Source of the DNA: an uncultured Clostridia bacterium
GTDB taxonomy: Bacteria > Bacillota > Clostridia > Oscillospirales > Ruminococcaceae
Assembly: GCA_947627875.1 (NCBI GenBank)
Contig: CANQXS010000001.1
Span: 1-64,000 of the forward strand
Length of the DNA stretch: 64,000 bases
Reading direction: 5' to 3'
In this document: piece by piece, positions 53,452 through 62,200 of the stretch
How positions within the stretch are numbered: position 1 is the stretch's first letter
How the letters are laid out: each line of letters starts with the position of its first letter
Translations under genes and position numbers: made by a program
The notes under the pieces: model-generated
Database searches by the model: none
What the model saw: only the letters and a program-made list of their open reading frames with translations
What the model was told of the DNA's origin: nothing

Positions 53452-54851
53452 TTTTCTATCCCGAAGAACTTAGCCGCGTTTTTATAGCAAACGCCCTCGA
53501 CTATCGCCCTGAGCGATTCCTCGTCGTCGGGGTATTCGCCCGCCTCGACCCATTCGCCGAGCAGGTTGCAGAATATCCTGCGGAAATACTCATGGCGGGT
53601 ATAAGAGAGGAAGCTGCGGGAATCGGTCAGCATTCCGATAAAGCCGCCGAGAAGCGCGAGGTTGGCAAAGCTTTTAAGCTGAGCCTCCATTCCCGACTTG
53701 GTGTCGTTGAACCACCACGCCGCGCCGTGCTGGACTTTTTGCATACCGACCTCTCCCGGGAACGAGCCCGCGATAGTGTCGAGAAGCTCGTTGTCGACGG
53801 GGTTGAGCGAATAAAGAACCGTTTTCGGCAGGCAGCCGTTTCTGTCGAGCTCGTTTAGGAAGCCCGCGAGCTCCTCGCCGCAGCTTCGCGAGCGAATGCA
53901 GTCGAAGCCGGTGTCGGGTCCTATAAGGTCGAAATGCGCGGAATTTACGTTTCTCAGGCAGTTGAAGTGGAGCTGCATAACAACGCCTTTTTTCGCGTAT
54001 TCCCTGCCGATATGAAGAAGTATCGCGGTCTTGTATTTGTCGGCTTCGGCGGCGGTAACTGCTTCGCCGTTCATCGCCCGCTCGAATATCCCGTTGACCT
54101 CGCTTATCGGGGCGGGGGAGAATACCGCAAAGTCGAGCCCGTGGTCGGCGGCACGGCAGCCGTGGGCGCAGAAGTGCTCGAGTCTGAGGCTCAGCGCCTT
54201 CATAACGTCCTCGGCAGTAGAGATCTTTACGCCCGAAGCCTCCGCGAGCTTCTCTATGTAGTCCTTAAAGCCCGCCTTGTCGATGTTCACGGCCTTGTCG
54301 GGGCGGAACGACGGCAATACGAGAGTGCCGAAATTCCCGTCGGCGGCGATTTTTTCGTGCCATTCAAGGCTGTCGATAGGGTCGTCGGTGGTGCCTATCA
54401 TCTTAACGTTCGAGCACCCGATTATCCCTTTTGCAGACATCTCTGGGCGGCTGAGGACCTCGTTGCAGAGGTCGAAGATTTCGTCGGCGGTCGAGGGCTT
54501 GAGAATGAGGTCGCAGCCGAAATAGCGCTTGAGCTCAAGGTGGGTCCAATGATACATCGGGTTGCCTATCGCGAGCGGAAGCGCCTCGGCGAAGTGCCGG
54601 AATTTTACCCTCGGGTCGCAGTTTCCGGTTATTTCGCTCTCGGGAACGCCGAGCATTCTTATAAGCCGCCATTTATAGTGGTCTCCGCCGAGCCAAATCT
54701 CCGAAATGTCGGAGAACCGCTTGTCCTCCGCAATTTCGCGGGGGCTGATGTGGCAGTGGTAGTCGATAATGGGCTGATTTTCCGCGTAAGAGTGGTAAAG
54801 CCTCTTTGCGGTCCCGTTTTTAAGAAGGAAATCGTCGTTGATGAATGACAT
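53448..54851 (-). CDS. uxaC: Glucuronate isomerase
   Basis: This 467-residue enzyme interconverts glucuronate/fructuronate and galacturonate/tagaturonate. The amidohydrolase-type YHCHISPREIA metal motif, MYHWTHLELKRYFG and the late block GMLTDSRSFLSYTRHEYFRR are clear. It fits the GH88/lyase genes at 20-23 kb, which release uronic acids. GAAAGGAG precedes the ATG. Confidence 0.96.
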   Translation of the reverse strand: MSFINDDFLLKNGTAKRLYHSYAENQPIIDYHCHISPREIAEDKRFSDISEIWLGGDHYKWRLIRMLGVPESEITGNCDPRVKFRHFAEALPLAIGNPMYHWTHLELKRYFGCDLILKPSTADEIFDLCNEVLSRPEMSAKGIIGCSNVKMIGTTDDPIDSLEWHEKIAADGNFGTLVLPSFRPDKAVNIDKAGFKDYIEKLAEASGVKISTAEDVMKALSLRLEHFCAHGCRAADHGLDFAVFSPAPISEVNGIFERAMNGEAVTAAEADKYKTAILLHIGREYAKKGVVMQLHFNCLRNVNSAHFDLIGPDTGFDCIRSRSCGEELAGFLNELDRNGCLPKTVLYSLNPVDNELLDTIAGSFPGEVGMQKVQHGAAWWFNDTKSGMEAQLKSFANLALLGGFIGMLTDSRSFLSYTRHEYFRRIFCNLLGEWVEAGEYPDDEESLRAIVEGVCYKNAAKFFGIEK

Positions 54852-54881
54852 AAAAATTCTCCTTTCAATGGTTTCGTTACA

Positions 54882-54910
54882 ATTATATACCGCCCCGCCC
54901 GAAAAATCAA
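54882..54910 (-). promoter_or_regulatory. Sigma-A promoter of uxaC and the channel gene
   Basis: On the minus strand TTGATT (54,910-54,905) and TATAAT (54,887-54,882) are spaced by 17 bases. Confidence 0.7.
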
Positions 54911-55019
54911 TAGCCCGCAGCTCTGCTTTACGGGGCGCGGAATTCCCGTATCGGAGCCATAAAACCTGAAAGTTTTGGTCTTTATTTTATAAAAATATCA
55001 GCCGGATAGGGGAGGCGCC

Positions 55020-56198
55020 TCAGTTCAGCCCGAAATACTTTTCCTTGAATTCCAAAATTCTGGTCACGCTCTCGTCGAGGCGTTCGGCGCTTATTTCTCC
55101 CGATTTCGCCGCCTCAAGGACCGCATTATAGGCTTCTTCGAGGTCGCCGGGTATCAGAAGAATATCGCAGCCTGCATTAAAAGCTGCGACTGCCGCGCCA
55201 CCGCTGCCGTATTCTTCGGTGATCGCTCCCATTTCGAGGGCGTCGGTGATTATGAGCCCTTTAAATCCGAGAGTTCCTCTGAGAATGTCGGTCACTATTT
55301 TGTGCGAAAGCGACGCCGGAATCAAATCTTCGTCGAGCTCGGGAGCGGTTATATGCCCTACCATAATGCAGTCGGTGTCAAGGGCTTCCATAAAGGGCAG
55401 CCATTCGCAGCTCATCATTTCCTCCTCGGTTTTTCGGCTTACTGCTGTAGAAATGTGGCTGTCCTCCGAGGTGTCGCCATGCCCGGGAAAATGCTTGAAC
55501 GTAGGGATAATTCCGTTTTCCCTCAGCCCTTCCGCCATAGACGACGCCATTTCAGCCGCAACCTTAGGGTCGGGCGAAAAAGACCTTGTTCCGATAACGG
55601 GGTTGTCGGGGTTTGTATTTACGTCGGCTACCGGCGCGAAGTCAAGATTAAAGCCGTATTCGCTCAGATATCCGCCTATCGTGCGCCCCATTTCGAGGGC
55701 GTCGGCAGGGTCGCCGCTTTCCGCTACCGCGGCGGGGCTTTCATAGCGTATAAGACCGAATGCGTCTTTGTTTGCGAGCCTCGCTACAGCTCCGCCCTCC
55801 TCGTCAACGGCGATGAACAGCGGAATACCGCTCGCCGACTGTAAATCTTTTATGAATTCCGTTATCTGCTCGGGCGAGGAAATGTTTGCGCCGAACATCG
55901 ATATTCCTCCGACGGGGCAGAGCGACAGACCGTTTTTGATGGCGGGGGTCAGTTCTTCGGCGCTTCCTCCGGAATGCGACGCGTCGAGCCCGATCTCGCT
56001 GAGTGCTTCCGGGCGCACTATAAACAGCTGCCCGACCTTTTCCTCTAAAGTCATATCGGAAACAAGCTCTTCAACCGTAACGGGTTCTTCGGGCTTAGCG
56101 GCGTTCTGGCGGTAATACTTCAGCCCCAAGCCCGCGGCCGTCAGCACCGATATAGTTAGAAGAGTCGCCCCGACGAGCTTTATCTGCATAATGATCAA
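55020..56198 (-). CDS. GH3 beta-N-acetylhexosaminidase (NagZ-like), membrane-anchored
   Basis: This 392-residue protein has an N-terminal anchor helix and a single GH3 barrel. KHFPGHGDTSEDSHIS is the NagZ His/Asp loop and LIITDALEMGAI holds the nucleophile Asp. NagZ-type enzymes remove N-acetylglucosamine from muropeptides or chitin oligomers; the anchored form suggests cell-wall turnover outside the cell. It has its own promoter. Confidence 0.9.
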   Translation of the reverse strand: MIIMQIKLVGATLLTISVLTAAGLGLKYYRQNAAKPEEPVTVEELVSDMTLEEKVGQLFIVRPEALSEIGLDASHSGGSAEELTPAIKNGLSLCPVGGISMFGANISSPEQITEFIKDLQSASGIPLFIAVDEEGGAVARLANKDAFGLIRYESPAAVAESGDPADALEMGRTIGGYLSEYGFNLDFAPVADVNTNPDNPVIGTRSFSPDPKVAAEMASSMAEGLRENGIIPTFKHFPGHGDTSEDSHISTAVSRKTEEEMMSCEWLPFMEALDTDCIMVGHITAPELDEDLIPASLSHKIVTDILRGTLGFKGLIITDALEMGAITEEYGSGGAAVAAFNAGCDILLIPGDLEEAYNAVLEAAKSGEISAERLDESVTRILEFKEKYFGLN

Positions 56199-56221
56199 CT
56201 CCTTTTAGGCTATGCGCGATT

Positions 56222-56250
56222 ATTATATCATAATACCTCTGTAAATGCAA
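56222..56250 (-). promoter_or_regulatory. Sigma-A promoter of the GH3 gene
   Basis: On the minus strand TTGCAT (56,250-56,245) and TATAAT (56,227-56,222) are spaced by 17 bases. Confidence 0.75.
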
Positions 56251-56281
56251 CATTGCCCTCCGGCTTTTTCCGAAATACCGC

Positions 56282-56310
56282 TTGCAACTTCATAAAAAAC
56301 GTAGTACAAT
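56282..56310 (+). promoter_or_regulatory. Sigma-A promoter of the HAD gene
   Basis: TTGCAA and TACAAT are spaced by 17 bases, 28 bases before the ATG at 56,339. Confidence 0.7.
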
Positions 56311-56338
56311 ATACCCGATTTCAAAAAGGAGAATCAAA

Positions 56339-57013
56339 ATGAAAAAGGGTATTATTTTCGATCTCGACGGCACAATGTGGGATTCGTCCGAAAGCGTGAC
56401 CGCGGCATATAACATCGCTCTCGAAAAAGGCGGGTATCCTCTGAGACTCACTCTTGCCGATGTCAGGGCGGCTATGGGAAAAACTATGGTCGAGATAGCG
56501 CATATGTATTTCGACGCGCTCGACCCCGACAACGCCGTCAATATAATGGAAAAATGCATCGAGGAGGAGAACGAATATCTCAAAACCTCGGGCGGAGTGC
56601 TCTACAGCGGTCTCGAGGAAGTCTTAAAGGAGCTCAGGGCGCGGGGCTATTTCGTCGCCTGCGTTTCAAACTGCCAGGCGGGGTATATCGAGGCGTTTTA
56701 CGAAGCCTCGGGTCTCGGCAAATATTTCGACGATAAGGAATGCTGGGGCGGAACCGGGCTCGACAAGGCGGGGAATATAAGGCTCACCGCCGACAGAAAC
56801 GGCTTAGTTTCGGTGATTTACGTCGGCGACACCGACGGCGACCGCATATCGTCCGAGAAAGCGGGGGTAAAGTTCGTTCACGCGGCATACGGCTACGGGA
56901 GCGTACCCGAGGGAACGCCAAAGATAAACTCTCTGCGCGAGCTTCCCGACCTTGCCGACGTAATGACGGAGCAGAACGTCGGCACCGTTCGCAATTTTGA
57001 CGCAAAGATTTAA
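56339..57013 (+). CDS. HAD superfamily phosphatase (phosphoglycolate-phosphatase-like)
   Basis: This 224-residue enzyme has HAD motif I DLDGTMWDS, motif II CVSNCQ, and motifs III/IV around VIYVGDTDGDRISSEKAG. The helical cap follows motif I. The substrate is unknown. ATG 56,339 follows AAAGGAGAA. The neighbouring MFS gene has its own promoter. Confidence 0.9.
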   Translation: MKKGIIFDLDGTMWDSSESVTAAYNIALEKGGYPLRLTLADVRAAMGKTMVEIAHMYFDALDPDNAVNIMEKCIEEENEYLKTSGGVLYSGLEEVLKELRARGYFVACVSNCQAGYIEAFYEASGLGKYFDDKECWGGTGLDKAGNIRLTADRNGLVSVIYVGDTDGDRISSEKAGVKFVHAAYGYGSVPEGTPKINSLRELPDLADVMTEQNVGTVRNFDAKI

Positions 57014-57042
57014 AAGTTTTCGTTTGAGCCTTTTCCGAAGTC

Positions 57043-57072
57043 TTGACATTTTCGGCAAAAATGTGGTAAAAT
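57043..57072 (+). promoter_or_regulatory. Sigma-A promoter of the MFS transporter gene
   Basis: A consensus TTGACA and TAAAAT are spaced by 18 bases, 29 bases before the ATG. Confidence 0.7.
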
Positions 57073-57101
57073 TAATTTATCTTTTTCGGGGAGGCTTAAA
57101 T

Positions 57102-58400
57102 ATGAAACTGAACACCAAACAAACCGTTCTCATAGGGCTGTCGTTTGCCTCGATCCTCGCTTTCTGGCAGTTTTACGACCAGGTGATCCCCGTAATTCTC
57201 GAAAACCACTTCGGAAGGTCAACCTCGGTCACCAACGCCATAATGTCTATCGACAATATCCTCGCGGTGTTCCTGCTCCCCGTATTCGGCAAGCTTTCCG
57301 ACGGCACCCGCACCCGTATGGGCAGAAGGACCCCTTATATCCTCTTCGGGACCGTCGCCGCAGTCGCGCTGATGGTCGTGCTCGCCGTTCTCACCGAGCA
57401 TACGAGCTTCTGGGGCTTCTTTATTTTCCTTATGCTCCTTCTCGTCGTAATGAGCGTTTACCGCTCTCCGGCGGTAGCCTATATGCCCGACGTGACCCCC
57501 AAGCCGCTTCGCTCAAAGGGCAACGCCGTTATCAACCTTGTAGGATATATCGGCGGGATCTTCGCTATGGTAGCCGCTCAGCTCCTTTTAAAGAGCGACG
57601 TTCTCAGCGACGGCAGCATAGAATACCGCAGCTTTATCCCGATTTTTGCCGCTATCGCCGGTTTTATGCTGATAACCGTTCTTATAATGGTCTTTGCGCT
57701 CAACGAAAATAAAATCGTCCGCGAGGCGGGGATATTCGATTCCGATTCCGAGGAGGAGTCGAAATCCGGCGGCAAGCTCGACAAAGACGTTTTTAAGAGC
57801 CTCATATTTATCCTTTTGTCCATCTTCCTCTGGTTCACCGCCTATAACGGCGTCACGACTTCGCTCTCCCGCTATTTCGAGTCGGAATTCAAAATAGGCG
57901 CGGGCGAATCGGCAATCTACGTCACTGTCGCAACGGCGGCGGCGATCCTCTCGTTTGTCCCTCTCGGTATCCTCTCCTCGAAGTTAGGGCGCAAAACCAC
58001 TATCCTCTTGGGCATCGTAATTATGACTGCCGGCTACGGCGCTATGTATCTTCTAAAGAGCGTAAGCGTTGTTATGTTCGTCATCTTCGCGCTCGTGGGA
58101 GTGGGCTGGGCGGCAATAAACGTCAACTCCTTCCCGATGGTCGTCGAAATGTGCCGCAGCGCCGACGTCGGCAAATACACCGGCTATTACTACGCCTTTT
58201 CGATGGCGGCTCAGATCTTCACCCCGCTCTTCTCGGGGTTCCTTATCGACAACCTCAACTTGGGCTATAAGATACTGTTCCCCTACGCCGTCGTGTTCTC
58301 GGTCCTGTCATTTATTACGATGTGCTTCGTAAGGCATGGCGACTCGAAGCCCGAAAGAAAAAAATCACTCTTGGAGCATTTCGACGTCGACGCCGACTGA
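57102..58400 (+). CDS. MFS transporter (GPH/SLC45-like)
   Basis: This 432-residue, 12-helix protein has the motif GKLSDGTRTRMGRRTPYI after helix 2, as in glycoside-pentoside-hexuronide and SLC45-like sugar transporters. A second loop motif, SSKLGRKTT, lies between helices 8 and 9. A charged central loop (about 210-240) is rich in Asp, Glu and Ser. It may import a sugar or glycoside. ATG 57,102 follows GGGGAGG; an upstream in-frame ATG at 56,997 lies in the previous gene. Confidence 0.85.
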   Translation: MKLNTKQTVLIGLSFASILAFWQFYDQVIPVILENHFGRSTSVTNAIMSIDNILAVFLLPVFGKLSDGTRTRMGRRTPYILFGTVAAVALMVVLAVLTEHTSFWGFFIFLMLLLVVMSVYRSPAVAYMPDVTPKPLRSKGNAVINLVGYIGGIFAMVAAQLLLKSDVLSDGSIEYRSFIPIFAAIAGFMLITVLIMVFALNENKIVREAGIFDSDSEEESKSGGKLDKDVFKSLIFILLSIFLWFTAYNGVTTSLSRYFESEFKIGAGESAIYVTVATAAAILSFVPLGILSSKLGRKTTILLGIVIMTAGYGAMYLLKSVSVVMFVIFALVGVGWAAINVNSFPMVVEMCRSADVGKYTGYYYAFSMAAQIFTPLFSGFLIDNLNLGYKILFPYAVVFSVLSFITMCFVRHGDSKPERKKSLLEHFDVDAD

Positions 58401-58415
58401 CCTTAAAATCCGCAG

Positions 58416-58446
58416 CCGCCTGTCTTTATCGGCAGGCGGTTTTTAT
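58416..58446 (+). terminator. Intrinsic terminator of the MFS gene
   Basis: CCGCCTG and CAGGCGG form a stem with a 10-base loop and a following TTTTTATT. The next ~190 bases (to 58,630) are AT-rich and without a recognisable gene. Confidence 0.85.
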
Positions 58447-58633
58447 TGCGGCGAATCCTTTTCGGCGCAAAATTCGACTTATATTTATATTTCAAAAAAA
58501 TTTTTTCCGCATGCAATATTTTCGCTTCTCGGGTAGTATTACATATATAGAAATATATTTTCGGGCAAAACCGCTCCGCCTTTCGCGTTTTCTTAAGAAA
58601 TGATTAAAATTTGATTACAGTTTTGATAATCTA

Positions 58634-58662
58634 TTGAAAAATATGTGTATCGGTGATATAAT
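58634..58662 (+). promoter_or_regulatory. Sigma-A promoter of the ABC operon
   Basis: TTGAAA and a perfect TATAAT are spaced by 17 bases, 74 bases before the ATG at 58,737. Confidence 0.8.
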
Positions 58663-58736
58663 CAATATGTTAAAGCGCAAGAAGTGGATTTTGCTCTTAA
58701 ACGGAATAAATCACAGGAAAGGAGAAAGCAGCAGGA

Positions 58737-59645
58737 ATGGCAGAAACAGTCGCGGCTCAGGCTAAAAAAGAGCCGATCATAAGCATTAAGGGTCTGACTA
58801 AGGTCTTCACCCTCGGCAAGGAGAAGGTTTATGCGCTGAACGGCATCGATCTTGACGTTCAGGAAAACGAGATCATCTGCCTGTTGGGAACATCCGGCTC
58901 CGGAAAATCAACGCTGCTCAATATGATGGCGGGTCTCGAAAAGCCTACCAAGGGTAGCATAACGATCTTCGGCGAAAGGGTCGATAAGATGAGCGAGCGA
59001 AAGCTTGCGATCTTCAGGCAGAAGAATATGGGCTTTGTTTTTCAGGCATACAATCTTCTCCCGAATCTCAACGCTATCGACAATGTGAGCCTGCCGCTCG
59101 CTTTTGCCGGAGTAAAGAAGAGGATCAGAGTAAAAAAGGCGAAAAAGATGCTCAAGCTCTGCGGTCTCGGCAAGCGAATGAAGCATAAGCCCACCCAGAT
59201 GTCGGGCGGTCAGCAGCAAAGGGTAGGCATAGCGAGGGCATTTGTCGCAACGCCGAAGATAGTCTTTGCGGACGAGCCGACGGGCAACCTCGACACCCAT
59301 ACGACCATCGAAATTATGGAGATGATGGTAAGAATGTCGAGGGAAAACCACCAGACTCTTATAATCGTTACCCACGATACCGAGATAGCGGCGTATGCCG
59401 ACACTATCTACCACATCATCGACGGCAGGATTTGCTCGGTCGAAGACAACAGAGAGCATCAGGCGCTGCCGCCCGAAGGGCATATCGGCGACCTCGCGGC
59501 AGACGAGCCCGAAGTCGGGAGCGAAGCGGGCGAGCCCGAGCTCGAAATGCCCGCCGCCGAAGCCGAGAGCTCTCCCCAAGAAGAGGAGATAGGCAGGATT
59601 CTTCAGAATTCGCAGATACCGAACACTTTAAGTACGGAGGAATGA
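58737..59645 (+). CDS. MacB/LolD-type ABC transporter ATPase
   Basis: This 302-residue ATPase has Walker A GTSGSGKST (51-59), signature MSGGQQQR, Walker B IVFADEP and the His switch VTHD. It belongs to the MacB/LolD/FtsE class, which drives mechanotransmission rather than substrate passage. A C-terminal tail of ~65 acidic residues (rich in Glu, Ala and Pro) is an unusual addition. GGAAAGGAG precedes the ATG. Its stop lies 5 bases before the giant exoprotein start. Confidence 0.93.
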   Translation: MAETVAAQAKKEPIISIKGLTKVFTLGKEKVYALNGIDLDVQENEIICLLGTSGSGKSTLLNMMAGLEKPTKGSITIFGERVDKMSERKLAIFRQKNMGFVFQAYNLLPNLNAIDNVSLPLAFAGVKKRIRVKKAKKMLKLCGLGKRMKHKPTQMSGGQQQRVGIARAFVATPKIVFADEPTGNLDTHTTIEIMEMMVRMSRENHQTLIIVTHDTEIAAYADTIYHIIDGRICSVEDNREHQALPPEGHIGDLAADEPEVGSEAGEPELEMPAAEAESSPQEEEIGRILQNSQIPNTLSTEE

Positions 59646-59650
59646 TACAT

Positions 59651-62161
59651 ATGAGAAAAATAGTTGTTTTAATAGTCAGCCTTGTTGTTATTATGAGCAC
59701 GCTCAGCGTCACCGCGTTTGCGGCGCCGTCTACCTACTTTATGATATCAAATCTGACTGCTCCGAAGGCTGAGGCAGGCAAGACATTTGATTTAACTGTG
59801 GGCTTTGAAGCCGTACAGGTTCCCGGTTCGGTCTCCCTTACCGTTTCGGGCGACGTATTTACGCTTGACGGAAATCTCACCGATGTAGTTGTGGATATGA
59901 ACAGCACTACCGAGACCGCAACCGTCAAGGTCAAAGTTGACGAAGGCGTTTTTGAAGGTCGTTATCCTCTGACAGTTACGGCAACCTATACGCCCAAGGA
60001 AGGCGAGACCTACCCCGTAACCAAGAGCAGGACCATAAACATTGATGTAGCGGGCGAGAAATATAACCCTCCCGTTACCGAAACGGCAAGTATTTCGGTT
60101 GTATCTCTTCCGTCTTACAGCTATGTATTGCCTAACGGAACCGTCAATATCCCGATAGGGCTTTCCGCTACTCCCGGGACAGGTTCCGCGACCGTCTCCG
60201 TAACAAGCGACAACTTTGTTTTGGCAAGCGCAAAAACGCTGTCTATGAACGGCAACGGAACATATACTTGGAACATAGCCGTCCGTTGCTTAGACGGCGT
60301 AAAGGCGGGGAATTATCCTCTGAAAATCGACATCAGCTATGTCAGCGGCAACGGCGCGACCGCTTCTTGCAGCGAAACCGTATATATCACCGTCGGCGAA
60401 ATCAATTTGCCCGAGGTCGGCGACCCCTCCGTCACCCTCGATGTTACCGCCGCTCCCGAGACCGCCGTCAACGCGGGCGATACCTTTGACGTAGGCTTTA
60501 CCTCTTTCGTCAATAACGCCTATAACTACTACGGCATAACCTACGCTCAGCGGGGCGCCGTTACCGTTTCGGGCAACGGCTTCACCCTCGCGGGGGCTCT
60601 CGCCGAAGAGGAGATCACGAGCGGTTCCTCGAGCGTAAGCATTCTCGCCGACCCGACGCTCACTACCGGTCGCTATCCCGTTACCCTGACCGTGACTTAC
60701 GAGATCGACGGCAAGGAGTATTCCGATTCCAAGATCCTTAACATCGACGTTGCCGGTAAGGAAGAAGAGGAGCCCGACCCCGAGGTCAAAAGAACCGCTT
60801 CGTTCAGGCTAACAAGCGCCTCTATCCCCCAAAAGCGCGGGCGCTCAAACCTTTCCACCACCCTCAGCCTCGAATTCGAGAACTCTACCGATTTCCCCGC
60901 CGAGAACGTTAAAATTAAGCTCACCGGTCTCGGAGACATCATTTTAGACACCTATACCGACACCGTCGACGGCGGCGTTGTAAACGGCGGGCAGACTGTA
61001 AGCGCCTCCTTCCCGATAAAGTTCCCCGAATTCCCGAAAGCTCAGACGACCCTCACCGTCGAGCTCTCGTATGATACCGACGAAGGTCCGAAATCCGAGC
61101 CCTTTAATGTTTACCTCCAGGCGACCGAAAACAAGCAGGAGCAGGAGACCCCCGAATCCGCCTCGCTCACCCCGAAGGTAATCGTTTCGAGCTACGGCGT
61201 CGACGTTGACAACGTCACCTCGGGCGCCGAATTCACCTTCTCCTTCGTTTTAAAGAACACTTCTACCGAGAAGGACCTCAAGAATATGACCGTCAACGTA
61301 ACTCCCCAGGGCTACACCTCGAGCACCGGCGGCACTTCGAGCGGACCTGTTTTCAGCTTCATCGACGGCACGAGCTCGTTCTATACCGACCTTCTCGAAA
61401 AGGATTCCGAGCTCGAATATTCCATCAGGCTCAAGTGCTCCGCCTCTGCCGGAGCCGGAAGCTATCCGATAAACATCTCGTTCAGCTTTGAATACGCCAA
61501 CAACGGCGGCTATTCCGCGAGCACCGGTGATATGGACATCAACCTGCCCGTCTCTCAGCCTATAAAGTTCGAGCTCCTCGAATGGACGCCTCCGACCGAA
61601 TGCCCTCAGAGCGGCGTTCCGCTGAGCTTCCAGTATTACAACAAATCGCGCAACCCGATGACCAGCCTTGTTATCAGCGCCGAGGGCGACTTTGAGATGC
61701 CCGTCCAGACGATAGGAACCCTTTCCGCCTCGAGCTACGACTTCTTCAACGGCACGGTAACTCCTTCGGCTGACCTCAGCGTCGGAGACACCGGCACCTG
61801 CACCCTCGTCTTCACCTTTGAAGACGCCGCGGGCGAAGAGCAGCGCATCGAAGAGACCTTTGAAATGACCGTTACCGAAGGCTCCGCCGACGGAATGATG
61901 GGCGGTATGGACGATATGGGCGGCTTCGGCGGTATGGGCGGCGACATCACTATTGACTACGGCGGAGTCGACCCCGGCTTTAATCCCGACGGTACCGTTC
62001 CCGCCGACGGCGATATGGTCGACGGCGAAGGCGCGGGGCTCCCGCTCTGGGCTAAGATAGCCATTCCCTGCGGCGCGGCTCTTATAGTTATAATAATAGT
62101 AGTGGTCGTGGTAAAGAAGGTCAAGGCGAAGAAGGAGCTCGACGAGGACGACGACGATTGA
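59651..62161 (+). CDS. Giant membrane-anchored exoprotein with CARDB-like repeats
   Basis: This 836-residue protein has a signal peptide (ending VTAFAA), 5-6 immunoglobulin-like or CARDB-type repeats, a Met/Gly-rich stretch MMGGMDDMGGFGGMGGD, and a C-terminal membrane helix IAIPCGAALIVIIIVVVVVK with an acidic cytoplasmic end. Repeats share strands like AGKTFDLTVGFEA and AGDTFDVGFTSF. It lies between the ATPase and permease of a MacB-type transporter, so I infer that it is a dedicated outer-face partner. ATG 59,651 follows GGAGG by 10 bases. I know no characterised homologue. Confidence 0.7.
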   Translation: MRKIVVLIVSLVVIMSTLSVTAFAAPSTYFMISNLTAPKAEAGKTFDLTVGFEAVQVPGSVSLTVSGDVFTLDGNLTDVVVDMNSTTETATVKVKVDEGVFEGRYPLTVTATYTPKEGETYPVTKSRTINIDVAGEKYNPPVTETASISVVSLPSYSYVLPNGTVNIPIGLSATPGTGSATVSVTSDNFVLASAKTLSMNGNGTYTWNIAVRCLDGVKAGNYPLKIDISYVSGNGATASCSETVYITVGEINLPEVGDPSVTLDVTAAPETAVNAGDTFDVGFTSFVNNAYNYYGITYAQRGAVTVSGNGFTLAGALAEEEITSGSSSVSILADPTLTTGRYPVTLTVTYEIDGKEYSDSKILNIDVAGKEEEEPDPEVKRTASFRLTSASIPQKRGRSNLSTTLSLEFENSTDFPAENVKIKLTGLGDIILDTYTDTVDGGVVNGGQTVSASFPIKFPEFPKAQTTLTVELSYDTDEGPKSEPFNVYLQATENKQEQETPESASLTPKVIVSSYGVDVDNVTSGAEFTFSFVLKNTSTEKDLKNMTVNVTPQGYTSSTGGTSSGPVFSFIDGTSSFYTDLLEKDSELEYSIRLKCSASAGAGSYPINISFSFEYANNGGYSASTGDMDINLPVSQPIKFELLEWTPPTECPQSGVPLSFQYYNKSRNPMTSLVISAEGDFEMPVQTIGTLSASSYDFFNGTVTPSADLSVGDTGTCTLVFTFEDAAGEEQRIEETFEMTVTEGSADGMMGGMDDMGGFGGMGGDITIDYGGVDPGFNPDGTVPADGDMVDGEGAGLPLWAKIAIPCGAALIVIIIVVVVVKKVKAKKELDEDDDD

Positions 62162-62200
62162 GCTTCGCCCGAGCGAGCATTTAACTGACGAGGTATATGT

